Assembly: GCA_020740775.1 (NCBI GenBank)
Contig: JAHEWK010000018.1
Span: forward strand, 1,344,369 to 1,408,368
Source of the DNA: Ilyonectria destructans
Lineage: Eukaryota > Ascomycota > Sordariomycetes > Hypocreales > Nectriaceae
Reading direction: 5' to 3'
Length of the DNA: 64,000 bases
Below the pieces are notes generated by a model. That model was given only the letters and a program-made list of their open reading frames with translations. It did no database searches and was not told the DNA's origin. Shown in pieces: positions 10,706 through 21,345 of the stretch. The translations under genes and the position numbers were made by a program. Numbering within the stretch: position 1 is the first letter of the stretch; each line of letters starts with the position of its first letter.

Positions 10706-13700
10706 TTTTTCGAGGACGGCGGTGTAAGTGACTTGATATCTGGAGTATAAATGTCGTCTCCGATGCGGACTTGGAAAGATAAGGACAGAAGTAAGTGTGT
10801 GTGGTTGTTTCTATGCACGTTGACAGAAACAAGAAGCTCGTTGAAGGACTGAACTAGCAACAGATGATGATGGCGAGCTAGAGAGAGGCTGGAGAGTATG
10901 TTGAGAATGACGGTGGCCTCCGGGGCAAATGAATGAAAGCTAGGAGACAAGGCGTAGTATCAAATGAAAGACTTGGCCCACGATGGAGACGAGAAGAAAC
11001 GACAGAAGGAGAACAATGAACGGGAACGCTTGGTTCGTCAGGCGGAGAGGGGAGTAGGAGAAAAAAGAATGGGGGTGGGAGCGAGAGAGACAGAGGGTGG
11101 GTGGTCCATGGCGATGTATGTGCGTGTCTGCATATATATAATAGACATATAGTATATACAGTGGGTGAGTAGGGGGGGGGGGGGGATGAGAAGACTCGAT
11201 GAGTCGATGGGGTCCTATCTGGTCTTGGCTGGGCTTGACCGGTCTAGGCTGTATGCAGGTACGCTCGTAGATGGGTCGTATGTATGGAGGCATGGCGCAT
11301 GGATGGGATGGCGCATGGCGTGGGGCATGGGATGGGACATGGCGCATAAGAGAGGTGGGGGTGATAGTGGTAGTGAGTACTACCGGGGAGCACTCCATAC
11401 AACCGGGAGCGCGGTTTCAATGAAGCACGACGATGGTCTAACTATGAGCGGAGGACGGCACCGCAACAACGGCGAACAGACCCAAGCTCTCGGGCGCCAA
11501 CGACGGGAGATGTCCCAGGAGGCGTTATTAGGGAGCGCGCGAAGGGGCGCGGGGAGGACGATCATCCAAGCGACTACCACCCACAAGTCGGAAGCCAGGA
11601 TGGAGAGCCAGACTTGCTTGGTTCCCGGGGGCCTCAATGAGAAATCCAGGGGTCAATGCTCGGGCTTGGCTCAATGCCTGGAGTCGGCCGGGGGGGGGGT
11701 TATCGGGGATCGTTGAGGTCCAGGGTCCCGGAGGTTTAGCCCAAGGCGTCCGGAGGTTTTCAGTGGCAGTGGCAGTGGCAGTGCCGTGTGTGAGCGCCGT
11801 GGGCTGGGAATTGGAACGCGGGAGGCGTGTGGCGGGCTTCCATTGGACACAAAGGGGAGATGTTCAGGGCACATGAAACCACGGTGCCAAGGGGTCCGGC
11901 CAGCTGGCAAGGGCTCCATGTGGGTGGGATGAGAGGGGGACCTGGCGATGCGATGAGGTTTGAGTCTCGGGCCTCCTGGTTGGCCAGCCTTGTAGTGGCC
12001 CGAGATGAAAAAAGAGAGCCCTCTCATATGAACATAGCCAGAGTTGGTTTCCCTAGCGGTTAAGTTAGCCAAGAAACAGAGTCGGCGCCTAACTGGGCGC
12101 TTGACAATGACAATGACAATGGCAATGATGGAAGGGCCTCCCTCCGGCTTGGACGTTAAAGAGGGTGTGCGTCTCAAGTCTCAAGTGTCAACCCAGTCTA
12201 AGCCTAGGCCGGCCGCCTCTGTAGACCCGTTTGGCGCCCAGAAACAAGACAAGGCGACAGGAATGTTCACGGGGGGGGCACATCGACAAGCACACAATGG
12301 GAACAAGGCTGCATTTGTTCTGGGCTGCAATTGCCACATGTCCAGAAAGAGGACAACCGCCTCAATGCCAAGACACGAGACAACGGGCACCGCAGCTAGT
12401 GAGGCTCAACCTGACGATACAGAGGCCGTGCTTGCCATGCTGCTAGCCCGCCATGAAACGTGCCAATAGCGCGCCCAGCTCTTCATCAATCGCTCTACTT
12501 AATGTCTCCCTCGCTTATTGCACGGAGCGATAGCAGAGAAATTAATTCTTCAAAAAAGCAAACGGGAGGTTCGGGATCCATCCAATCCCCAATAGCCACG
12601 CTCAAGCGCAACGACTAACAACGAGCCAAGGCGTGACGAACCAAGGCATCAAAAGTCACTCGTACAATCAATTCCATCTCGGCGCCTTCCCTCCACTGTC
12701 CGTGTCCATGTCCGTGCCGCTGTCGCCGCATTGAGGTCCATCTCCCGGATCACCCTAAATTAACCTGCCCCCCCTCTGCATTTTGATCCCGTTTGGGGAC
12801 TGGGCCGGTTCGGTTTTAGACACAGCATTGTGGTTATTTTTGGTAGCCGAACATGAAGATCCCCCCAAAAGGAGAGTCGGCCAAGATCGATCCATCTGAC
12901 AAGCATGACACTTGCGGTTTTTCGTATCGCTCCCTCTCAGCCAAAGTGCGTGCATGCAATCGCAGCAGCAAACCTCGTAAACTTGTCGACAAATTGCTAC
13001 TTTTGGCCGTGGGCTTGCAGGGGTGGCTTAGCCTTAGCCTACCCTGAACTGGACTGTTTTATTTCCGTGCCTGAGCACCTCACGACCCAACATCATGCAT
13101 GCATGCATGTACATGTATCTCTGATACTAGCTCCCATGCCTCTCTATCTCGCTGTCGTCTTGGCCTTGCTGCGTTTGCTCTTCTCCACTGATATCGTGCG
13201 CCTTGTGCGTGATGGATCATGTAACCCTCTCTACGTGTCAAAGTGCGTTGGTGTAAGTGTGTGTGGAGAAATATTTCTTTCTTCTCGCTCAATTTTCCCT
13301 CATATTCACACGGATTGTTTTTTTATCCAATAAAATTGCTCACAAGTGTTTCACCCTATCTTCCTCACATGCCTCGTGGTGTCTTTGCCGTTCTTCATTA
13401 CAGCGGTGTGGCAGTTGACAGATCTCACCCGCTCTTCTGCATCCATCTAAAACATGAGTTGGCTGATGCGCTGGCAAACATCAAGGGTCCACCACCACCA
13501 TGTCCAATTCACCCTGTACGAGCATGATTGTTTGCCCTACCGTTTCTTCTACTCTCACCGTAAGAGTCTCCTCGGGTTTTTTCTACTTCTTTTTTCCTTT
13601 CTTTTCTTGAACGAATCCAGCTGCCAACGTGACTGCCCACGTTTTGGGTCCGGCCTCTTGGTTCTGCAGCCAAGCCACCGCGAACCCAACTTTGGTTTGT

Positions 13701-13991
13701 TCTGCAGATTCGTGTATCCAATGATTTATCCTAGCCATGCCTAATGACCTGCAGTATCTTGCGGGCCCTGCCTACGGGGGGGCCCTTAGATACTGGCTGG
13801 AACCCTGTACTCGTTTCTACAAAGTCCTGTTTCGTGTTGTCCAGTATCGACTCGGCCATGGATCGGGCCCGTTCGTGACCAATTGCCAGACCGCTTCAGT
13901 ACTTGTTTGCCTGTTCCTAGAGTTGGCCGCTGCAGAAGCCCGCAGCGAGGGACTGCTCATGTCATGTCATGTTGTGTTCGTTAGTAGCCCT
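10706..13991. other. 3.3-kb gene-free stretch upstream of the GH16 gene
   Basis: No frame has recognisable domains or sensible intron structure. The part near 10,706-11,150 presumably carries the GH16 promoter. Simple-sequence features include a run of about 14 G at 11172-11185, a second G run near 11690, and short GGCAGT repeats near 11765-11780. A lineage-specific gene or non-coding RNA cannot be excluded without transcript data. Confidence 0.45.
11172..11185 (+). repeat. G homopolymer of about 14 bases
   Basis: An uninterrupted G run in the upstream region of the GH16 gene. It has no apparent coding context. Confidence 0.85.
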
Positions 13992-14882
13992 TCATGAGTC
14001 GGTCATGGCCATCGAGACGTCTGCGGCAGTGGTGGTTCCACTTCCAAGTGAGTCTCCCATCCGCTCGTTTAGGTGCACAATAGTATTCTCGTAGACGCGC
14101 GCTGCGTCTAGATGCAGCTGCTCTTCCTCTTCGTCCACCTCGCCGTCCCACGTACTCGGCCCTAGGTCATCCGTGTCGGTGTCCATTTCTCCATCTGTGC
14201 CGCTCTCCGTCTCACTCTCTTCATCATCTGCGTCGCCGCTGCTCATCACCTCTACCATCAGGACTCGACTTTGTTCGACAAGACTCCTACAGCGGACCAT
14301 GTCGGTAATTGTCATTCCGCCACGCAGCCCGTTCTGGAACCCGGGCAGTGTCTCGCGGGTATTAAGGTCTTGGCCGCAGAGTAGACTGGCGAAACAGTGA
14401 TCGAGCTTACGCAGTAGCGCAAAGGATGCTTTAGGTGAGGGCGGGAATGATCGAACATATTGCGTGAAATCGCTAGCGAGTCGTAGTAGGAAGGGAATCT
14501 GGAGCATGGCTACGGAGAGTGTTAACAGTGACTCATAGAAACGCGCAGTTGGGCTGCACTTACGGGTACCGGAGAGCCACAGCGCATTGATAACCTTATC
14601 CAGATCTTTACAGACTTCGCTGAAGCTCTTGTAGCCCACTACCTTGTCCCCAGGCTCGGGGTTCCCAAACTTTTTGACGTAACGGCGCGAGGTCTCCATG
14701 AGTCGCTCCTCCACATACGTCCTGACCAAGCCCTCCTTGCTGGAGCCTGGCTGTAAAGACTTGCTTCGGGGATGGGGGAGGCCTGACGATGTGACAGACG
14801 ACGCGGTTGAGGGCGCAGGAGATGGGAGCCCGCCTACAGGGTGGAAGAAGCCGCCAGGGCCGGAAGAGTTGCTGTCGGCCAT
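13992..14882 (-). CDS. Fungal protein of unknown function with acidic C-terminal region
   Basis: Exons are 14882-14564 and 14509-13992, giving 278 aa. The single 54-bp intron (donor GTAAGT) is a multiple of three, so retention also keeps the frame open, but splicing gives the smoother junction LWLSGTPMLQIPFLL. After a Ser/Gly/Pro-rich N-terminus (about 1-50) comes a helical, apparently folded core (YVEERLMETSRRYVKKF; FPPSPKASFALLRKLDHCFA). A strongly acidic stretch (DADDEESETESGTDGEMD) and a final helical segment follow. No signal peptide or membrane segment is visible. The core looks like a conserved ascomycete family, but I cannot name it and assign no function. It is divergent from tom6 and shares a 650-bp promoter region with it. 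Confidence 0.8.
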   Translation of the reverse strand: MADSNSSGPGGFFHPVGGLPSPAPSTASSVTSSGLPHPRSKSLQPGSSKEGLVRTYVEERLMETSRRYVKKFGNPEPGDKVVGYKSFSEVCKDLDKVINALWLSGTRKCSPTARFYESLLTLSVAMLQIPFLLRLASDFTQYVRSFPPSPKASFALLRKLDHCFASLLCGQDLNTRETLPGFQNGLRGGMTITDMVRCRSLVEQSRVLMVEVMSSGDADDEESETESGTDGEMDTDTDDLGPSTWDGEVDEEEEQLHLDAARVYENTIVHLNERMGDSLGSGTTTAADVSMAMTDS

Positions 14883-15164
14883 TGTTGTTTCGGATTGCTC
14901 GTATAACTGTTGTCGTGGTTGAGGCGAGCTGAAGTGAGTGAGGATGAGAGAATTGAAAAGGTAGGATCAATGGCCTTTTTATAGGAGCGCGAGCAACCTT
15001 GTTGATGTTCTTTGTTAGTGATTTTGTTTGCCGCTCCAGTGCTTGCCGCACGCGCTCATTGGGCGGGGAACCAGTGATATGAGAAGAATCTAGAAATCAC
15101 GCAACGAGAGAGGACAAAGAAGTCAGTCTCTTCAAGCTCTGGCTGCAGAGCTTGAACCGACGGT

Positions 15165-15213
15165 ATCTCAAGGTCGGGATCTCAAGGTCGGTACCTCAAG
15201 GTCGGTATCTCAA
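15165..15213. repeat. 14-bp tandem repeat, 3.5 copies, in a divergent promoter
   Basis: The unit ATCTCAAGGTCGGT repeats at 15165-15178, 15179-15192 and 15193-15206, then ends in a half copy at 15207-15213. Copies differ by one or two bases. Its position, about 280-370 bp from each start codon, makes it a candidate binding-site array. Confidence 0.85.
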
Positions 15214-15260
15214 AGCCACCGCGGGGTTGTTGGCTTAGTGATGCTGATGCCGATGATGAC

Positions 15261-15290
15261 GGCGGGACCAGTACGTACTGTGACCCCGCC
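15261..15290. promoter_or_regulatory. Palindromic element in the divergent promoter
   Basis: A perfect 12-bp palindrome CAGTACGTACTG (15269-15280) is flanked by inverted GGCGGG (15261-15266) and CCCGCC (15285-15290), making an imperfect dyad of 30 bp. The symmetry suits a dimeric regulator, but no known factor is assigned. Confidence 0.45.
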
Positions 15291-15532
15291 AAACCGAAAC
15301 AGACCAATGACCAGCTTGGTTTTCAGCGCGCCTACCTCTGTAAACGCGCATCATGTGATTCAGCCGCTATCGCTCTTTATCGGTGATTGAAGCTTCCTGG
15401 CTTCTGGCTCTGCCGTACCAAAATTTTCCCCAATTAAACCGCCAAATTCAAGCCAACTCGTCGTCATCAGCGCGAATCTGCCCATCAACGCCTGCCCTCT
15501 CCTCGCATTCGGACCGTCGACAGAAGTATACA

Positions 15533-15834
15533 ATGGCTCCCAAGCGCATCGCCATCGAGAGGCCCTCCCGCCGCGCCCCCAAGGGCTTCCTCGGCGCTAC
15601 CTACGACGCCCTTACCTTGTCCGACAACGCCGCTGTTGTCCGCAGCATTGGCATCTTTGGTGTGAGTCTAGTTCCCTGAGGCGTATAACCATGGCCAAGA
15701 TCTGGATGCTAACATCGAGTAAACAGATTGCTGTGACGTTCCTCGCTAGCTCCTGGGGCGAGATTCTTCTGCCTCCGTAAGTCCCTCGCTGTGTCATAAA
15801 CTCCGAACACAACTGACACTGAAGCAGTCAGTAA
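15533..15834 (+). CDS. tom6: TOM complex small subunit Tom6
   Basis: Preferred exons are 15533-15661, 15727-15776 and 15828-15834, giving 61 aa. The product fits the small fungal Tom6 family, which stabilises the mitochondrial outer-membrane import pore: a short basic N-terminus (MAPKRIAIERPSRRAPKGF), then DNAAVVRS and a single C-terminal membrane segment (IGIFGIAVTFLASSWG) ending ILLPP. The last intron (15777-15827, donor GTAAGT, acceptor GCAG) begins right after codon ...CC. If it is retained, the next codon is CCG followed by TAA (stop 15778-15780) and the protein ends one residue earlier (LLPP instead of LLPPQ). Both models are therefore almost identical in product. The Tom6 assignment rests on size, position of the anchor and the terminal sequence, without an alignment. 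Confidence 0.8.
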
Positions 15835-16553
15835 ATGAAAACCGAATCAAACCGCGACGCATTCCTTGGAGGAGCCGGCGACATGGCACAGACTATCTCG
15901 CACGCCAATATCGAAGCAATATAATACCTTGTACAATAGAAAAGAGTCTGGTGTACGTTTAGCGGGACTGGATCCGTTCGAAATCCCAGAGAGAGTCATA
16001 GTCATGATGGATGGGCGTTGAGCCGAAATGAACACCGCTACATGTGGATGATTGCCATGCCTTTTTGTTTCCCCATACTGATTGATGTGTCTCGTCGTTT
16101 TCAGCCAGTGCGCATCGGCTCGATGCGGAGTATGAGCTCCCTGAGCCTTGACCATGTGATTGGGTTGTCATTGCGGTTGATGTGAAGCATGAGAAGGAAG
16201 AGGAAGAGGAAGAGAGACCTTAGGGTCCTATCCAGTCTTCCCATTTCAACCTGCTCCCTCACGTCTACCACTCGCACTTGCCTTTTCTATGTCACCAGCC
16301 TTCCATTCCCACGTGCCTACTTCGATCAGTTCAACTACGTTACTTCCATGAGTTAGTTGCTGGAGAGCGATCTCAAACCAAACTCTGCATCATTTCTAGT
16401 TGGTCACAACCCACCAAGTGACTCCATATCACCATTTCTGTTCAGTGATATCAACTGGCGACGCCCTCATTTTTAGCTACGCACTACTCAAGTCATTGCC
16501 GTCTCATCACTGGCTCTCGGTATTCCTGGACGGATACTGCTGCGCCGTCTCTC
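15835..16553. other. Intergenic region between tom6 and a disordered hypothetical gene
   Basis: About 720 bp holding the tom6 3' flank and the upstream region of the next plus-strand gene. A purine-rich tract lies near 16190-16222. No other gene is recognised. Confidence 0.5.
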
Positions 16554-18709
16554 ATGTCTTGGAAGGGGCAGCGCCATGACGCCCCGGCGAACCGGCCCCG
16601 ACTCGCTGGTGGCAATGTTGCCCAGCTACTGTCCCGGTTCGAAATGCCGGATGCTCAGCTACATACAAGCCAGTCCCGGGATATAAATGGTACATCCGAT
16701 TTGAACCCTAGTCTCTCGAGGAGCTGCCTGCCCGATGGAACAAACACGGCCGGTTCCACGAGTGGTGCCTCATGTAGAGACGGCAACTCTCGGAACAAGA
16801 GCTCAAGTGGCTCAAGCTGCATTTCACCAGGGCAGCTTACTCCTCATGGGAAACCACCGCTGAGCCTTCACCGATCTCAGACTCTGAAGGCCACACCATC
16901 CACCACGTTCACCGACGGGCATGGACTTGGGCTAAGGCACAAGTCAGTGGCAGAGAGGAGGAGGGTGTTTGAAGTTGGTGAAAGTGTTGCTGGTAATTTT
17001 AACGACCTTTGGTCGTGACTCAAGCATCTAACATACATCCAGGGGCCTTGATGACAAAAAGACCATGCATATCTGCTCCCTCCCCATCCAAGACCGTCCA
17101 TTCTACGAACTCGCAGACGGTGCAGCCCAAACCATCGGCCCAGAGACGGTCAATGAACACGACACACTCGCTACCGCTCTCTCCGACCTCGTCCCTGAGC
17201 CAAGAGCCACAGACTCCAGCGTATGTCTTCCCGCGTCAGACTACATCACCAACAAATGAATTATCCTCACCGCGCTCCTGGAAGCCGGTGAGAGACCTTG
17301 CTCTTGGAACCAAAGTCACATCCAAGCCCCATCGACATCGCGTACGGCTTTGCCCCAAGCACCAAGACGCTGATACGACTGGCAACATTAGAAACACAAC
17401 CAAGTCCCAAGATACATCTCGGGGACCCTACACTTCAACGCTTGCAGCGAGCAGTAAGTCCATGGTTTCAAGCAGTCCAAAATATCGCCTTGTTGGAGAA
17501 AAGTCGACATCACCCAGCGTAACTCGGCATCAGACTTGGATGGAGAATGCCCAGAAGATGGCATCCTCACTGTCGCTATCAGCTTCAACTTCGGAAAGAG
17601 AGTCAAGCCCTCAATTTGCCACACGCCAGCGGCAAGAATATTCCTACCCGAGACCCAACAACTTGGCGAGGCCTACAGTTGCCGAAATGAACTTAACAAT
17701 AGGTCCAGTTGTATCTCGTTCCAAGATATCGAACCTCCGGCAAAGATTTGACCTCCCAAAAAGCTCAACGGTGCCATCTTTGTCTTTTACCTCGAGGAAA
17801 AGACGAGAGACCACGCCTATCAAAGCCACAACGTATGATTCGATCCCCCGACTACATAAGTCCGCGACGACTACAGACCTTGAGAACATGGGTCCTTCCA
17901 AGCAGAAACCCCGAGGCTATGATGTAGAAAAGCGAGGAAGCCATGGATCGAAGAAATCGGAATCGATACTGGGAGGATGGAGCAGCGGAAAAAGCGGCTC
18001 CCCCTTAAAGGACAAGATTGGTCTTTTCGAGTCACTGGACCGGAAAAGTGGACTGAACACGTCCAAAAGGGATTTCAAGAAACCAAGGGGAGCGATCTCA
18101 GGGTTAGGACACGCCCGAGGCATGAAGGGAACATTCCGTCGCCTTTCTGCGTCGTGGAAAAAAAGCTCCTCCGAATGGAGCACTACAAGCCCCCAAGACC
18201 CGTTTATTTCAAATCACAGTGGCTTGGATGGCGAGAACTCGACAGCGAGAGATGACGAACTGGGAGTGGCACCTAAAAGTCCTGGCGCAAGGAGTGTACG
18301 CACATCTTTGCATCAAGATTGTCCTTCGGTGAACAAATATATGACGCCACGTGGATCATTGGTACGCCTTGAGTTCAATATCGATGGCGAAGGAGGATTG
18401 CACCCCTCATCGAAGATGCCACCCGCCGCGCCCACGCTACCGTGCTCGGGATCTCGTCGTCGAATGTCTCCTCTGGCCCTCACAGGTCGTCAGAGATCAA
18501 TCATAGACTCAACCACAACCGCTAAAGAACAGGCCCGTCCCCGTTATCGGGCCCGTCGGATCATCTCTCGCAGCAGCGGTCCCTTTGTGTCGAGGTCGTA
18601 TTGTACGCTGGAGCAGCCAAAGCCCGTTCGTGCGAATGAGCTCAGAAGGTTGGTCAGTCTCTGTAAGGAGAAGGTGGCGAGGCGGATATCTAGCGGGTAT
18701 GGTGAGTAA
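16554..18709 (+). CDS. Large, basic, Ser-rich, probably disordered hypothetical protein
   Basis: Exons are 16554-16992 and 17043-18709, giving 701 aa. The 50-bp intron has a GTAATT donor, a CTAAC branch at about 17028 and a CCAG acceptor. The 566-codon second exon has no stop, and the frame joins exactly across the intron (ESVAGALMTKRP), which supports a real gene. Composition is rich in Ser, Arg, Lys, Thr and Pro, with many SP/TP sites and short basic motifs. The more structured segments are KSVAERRRVFEVGES and, at the C-terminus, RANELRRLVSLCKEKVARRI. I recognise no domain, signal peptide or membrane segment. It could be a cytoskeletal or polarity-associated scaffold, but that is a guess. 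It is convergent with ste2. Confidence 0.75.
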
Positions 18710-19269
18710 TTAGACGGCGATGGTGTTTTGAGGTAGCAGATATGGCTGGGCCTGAGGTACTTTGGAGACGGCACGTTGTAACGTTTCTTGCAGCTCATAC
18801 TTGGCATATCCAAATGATTCGTGGCTCTACTCATTAGTCTTTGTTGCGGTTTCATTGAGATGAGTGCTTCTAATAATAATATCTCTACCCTTTGCTTATG
18901 AAGGACTCATCGAAATACACGTTTGTGATCACGGCATACTTGAGACTAGGAACGATACGAAGATGCATGGAAATGCTCAGAATTGTATTCTGTGCCTGAA
19001 CACAGTAATGTCTGCATTAAAAGTGACAAGATAAAGGGGTGCCTTCGAGATGATTTCCGTGGCTAAAATGAATGATACGTTACCAAAACTGAAACCAAAA
19101 CGACGACTATAGGGGTCGCCCAATGACTGCATAGAAAGTAAAACAAAGCTACCAAGTTCCAAATCCTTAGGACCTGCCGATACTCCACGCTGCATCGCTT
19201 CTGGACTGCGCCCAACTCCTAAAGCTAAAGTGAATTTTGGTGGGGATGACGATGGTCATTTGGAGAGCT
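18710..19269. other. Convergent intergenic region, hypothetical gene / ste2
   Basis: About 560 bp of moderately AT-rich 3' flanking DNA. Nothing else is recognised. Confidence 0.5.
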
Positions 19270-20488
19270 CTAGACTCTCTCTTCAAGTTGCACCAGGTTT
19301 CGGTGAACCCGAACCTGGCTGCCACCGAACTCAGCTTCCTCTGAGAGCTTGGCGAGTTCCACGCCCCCCGAGTTTGACCGAGCGTGGGACATCATGCCCG
19401 ATTCGCAGCGCGAGAGGATAGAAACTTGCGCGGTCGTACCTGTGTGGTTGGTGGAGAAGCTGGCTCTCTTGATGGGGTGCGTGGAGCTCCCGGTTCCAGG
19501 GGTAGGAGGGTAACGGCCGCTTGAGTCGGCAGAAGCGTAGGCGGAGTGAGTCGTTGACGCCATGCGCTGCGCAGCTAGCGTTCCCAATGGTAGGATGATG
19601 GCGACCGAGGTCAAGGTCAGGGAGGCCGACTCGAAGTTGGTAAAATGGCCCCATTCAAGACCAGCAAAGATAACTATCTAGGGTCAGCAAATGCCCAAGG
19701 AGGCGGCACTTGGTCGCAACCAAAGGAGAGAACATACCAGGAACAATCATCAACATTCCATTCGTAGTGATGAGGACCTCCATCGGAGTCATAGTCTTGT
19801 AGGATGGTAAAACACCACGGTTGGATATTAAGTGGATGATGAGCTTGATGTTGAAAATGGCACAAAACCAGCAGATGGAGGCGGCGTTTGTGATAACCAT
19901 CAAGTGGATCAACCATATCATGTTTTCCGGTGGAATCAAGCTCAGAACGGCCTTGTTCTGGATGACGGTGAAGGCGAGGCGCCACCCGATGGTGAACAGA
20001 GTGATGAAGGCGGAGAGAGCTGACAGGGAGTATTTCCAGAAGTTTGGCCAGAGCTTCACCATTGTCCACGCTTGGTGCATGAGAGCAGCCTCAATGGCAA
20101 TGACGAGAAGGAGGGAGAACGTGTTGGCCACGATGCTGATGAGGAAATCCCGCACGGGCACACGGGAGTAATCACCCGCCCAGTAGGCGTAGAAGTCGTT
20201 GAACGGGGATGGAAAGTAGGCACTTAGAAGAGCCATGCGGATGATGCAGAGTGTAAGACCAGTGATGTGCAGAATGCTCGAAGGCCGCCGAAATTTGGAC
20301 GAAGGCGTCATGACGAGAATGACAGCCAGCATAATAACACAGGCACCCAACTGGGCGCCATAGTTGATACAAACGCTGACGGACTCGGTATGAAAGGCGT
20401 CAATCATACTCATTGGGACCGAGAGGGGCGTCTTGCCATCGCCGGCGACAAAGGAGACGTTCTGGGTGTAGGGATCGAAGTCGCCCAT
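19270..20488 (-). CDS. ste2: Ste2-type G-protein-coupled peptide pheromone receptor
   Basis: Exons are 20488-19738 and 19673-19270, giving 384 aa, with one 64-bp intron (GTATGT donor) before the seventh membrane segment. The extracellular N-terminus carries an N-glycosylation sequon (QNVSF). Seven hydrophobic segments follow, including ACVIMLAVILVM, ILHITGLTLCIIRMALL, FLISIVANTFSLLLVIAIEA, LSALSAFITLFTIGW, MVITNAASICWFCAIF, EVLITTNGMLMIVP and SLTLTSVAIILPLGTLAA. The last ends in the LPLGTLAAQR motif typical of Ste2, and a Ser/Thr-rich cytoplasmic tail comes next. Family members sense alpha-factor-like peptides and signal through a heterotrimeric G protein to the mating MAPK cascade; in some moulds they also guide hyphal chemotropism. 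An ATG 52 codons upstream is in frame, but MGDFDP is the natural start. Confidence 0.93.
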
Positions 20489-21345
20489 CGTGATGGTTTT
20501 CAGTAAAGAGCGGAAAGATGAGGGGGAACTGACACTCGAACCGAAGAGGTGGTCACTGCGGGACAAGGAGAAGCAGGTGTTATGTATTGTAGATGTGAGA
20601 GACGGAGTCACAAGCCGGCTTGTGTCAAGGGGCACAAGGTTCAAAGTATGAAGAGGAGAGGGGGAGGGAGATAGGAGGTGACAGGCTTCGCGGCATCTGA
20701 CTGACGGATCACAAAGCCAAACTCTGTGGACAGCTTGTTTCTGAGATGCGGGCGAGCGAATGTATTGTTGTCGGCAGGGGAATGCAAGTATATCAAACGA
20801 AAGATCACAAAATATGAGCGAGACATGCGGTGGGGCTGAGTCTGGCGTTGATATTGTTCTCCATTTTGGTGGCGTCGGCTCTTAGTATTGTTCTCGCAAC
20901 GAGGCTGGAGGACCAGGTGCGCCACTGAGCTTATTATCAAACCCGACTGATCCCGGCCTCGTTACTTTGCACGGGCCCCGTAAGCTATAACTGTTAACCA
21001 CAGTACGGAGTGCGAAGTAATGAAGAGCAATCGAGCCAAGTCTTGCCCAATGCGGACAGCAAACCCGGGGAGCCGGAACCGTGCCTGCGCGATGCCAGAG
21101 TCTTTGCAAGCCATTTGCAAGCCATTTGAAAGTCGTGGCGAAACTGAGACCTCTTCGAGACCTAATCTGTGCCGGCTCCCGGCAGCTCTTCGCTACGTGC
21201 AGGATATCCATGTTAATGATGGCCACCTGACTTGGTGGCTGGACTCAAGGCCAGAGCCAGGACGAAGCCAGAGCTAGACAACAATATCAAGGACCTCTCA
21301 GCCAGGAAACTTCCGTGATGACAGATCATTATACGCTTCACCGCG
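20489..21345. promoter_or_regulatory. ste2 upstream region
   Basis: These 857 bp lie between the ste2 start and the vps23 stop, both genes being on the minus strand. The ste2 promoter and leader must be here. I did not find a clear pheromone-response or TATA element. Confidence 0.45.

Larger units (their letters stand above)
14883..15532. promoter_or_regulatory. Divergent promoter region, unknown gene / tom6
   Basis: This 650-bp region between two divergent genes contains a 14-bp tandem repeat (15165-15213) and a GC-flanked palindrome (15261-15290). Both are listed separately as possible regulatory elements. Confidence 0.5.

Noticed and set aside
11165..11716. 183-codon plus-strand frame upstream of the GH16 gene
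   Set aside because: It is Gly/Met/Arg-rich chance coding next to a G homopolymer, with no homology signal visible.
16630..16655. GGTTCGAAATGCC, resembling a tRNA B box
   Set aside because: There is no suitable A box or cloverleaf arms upstream, and the site lies within a coding exon.
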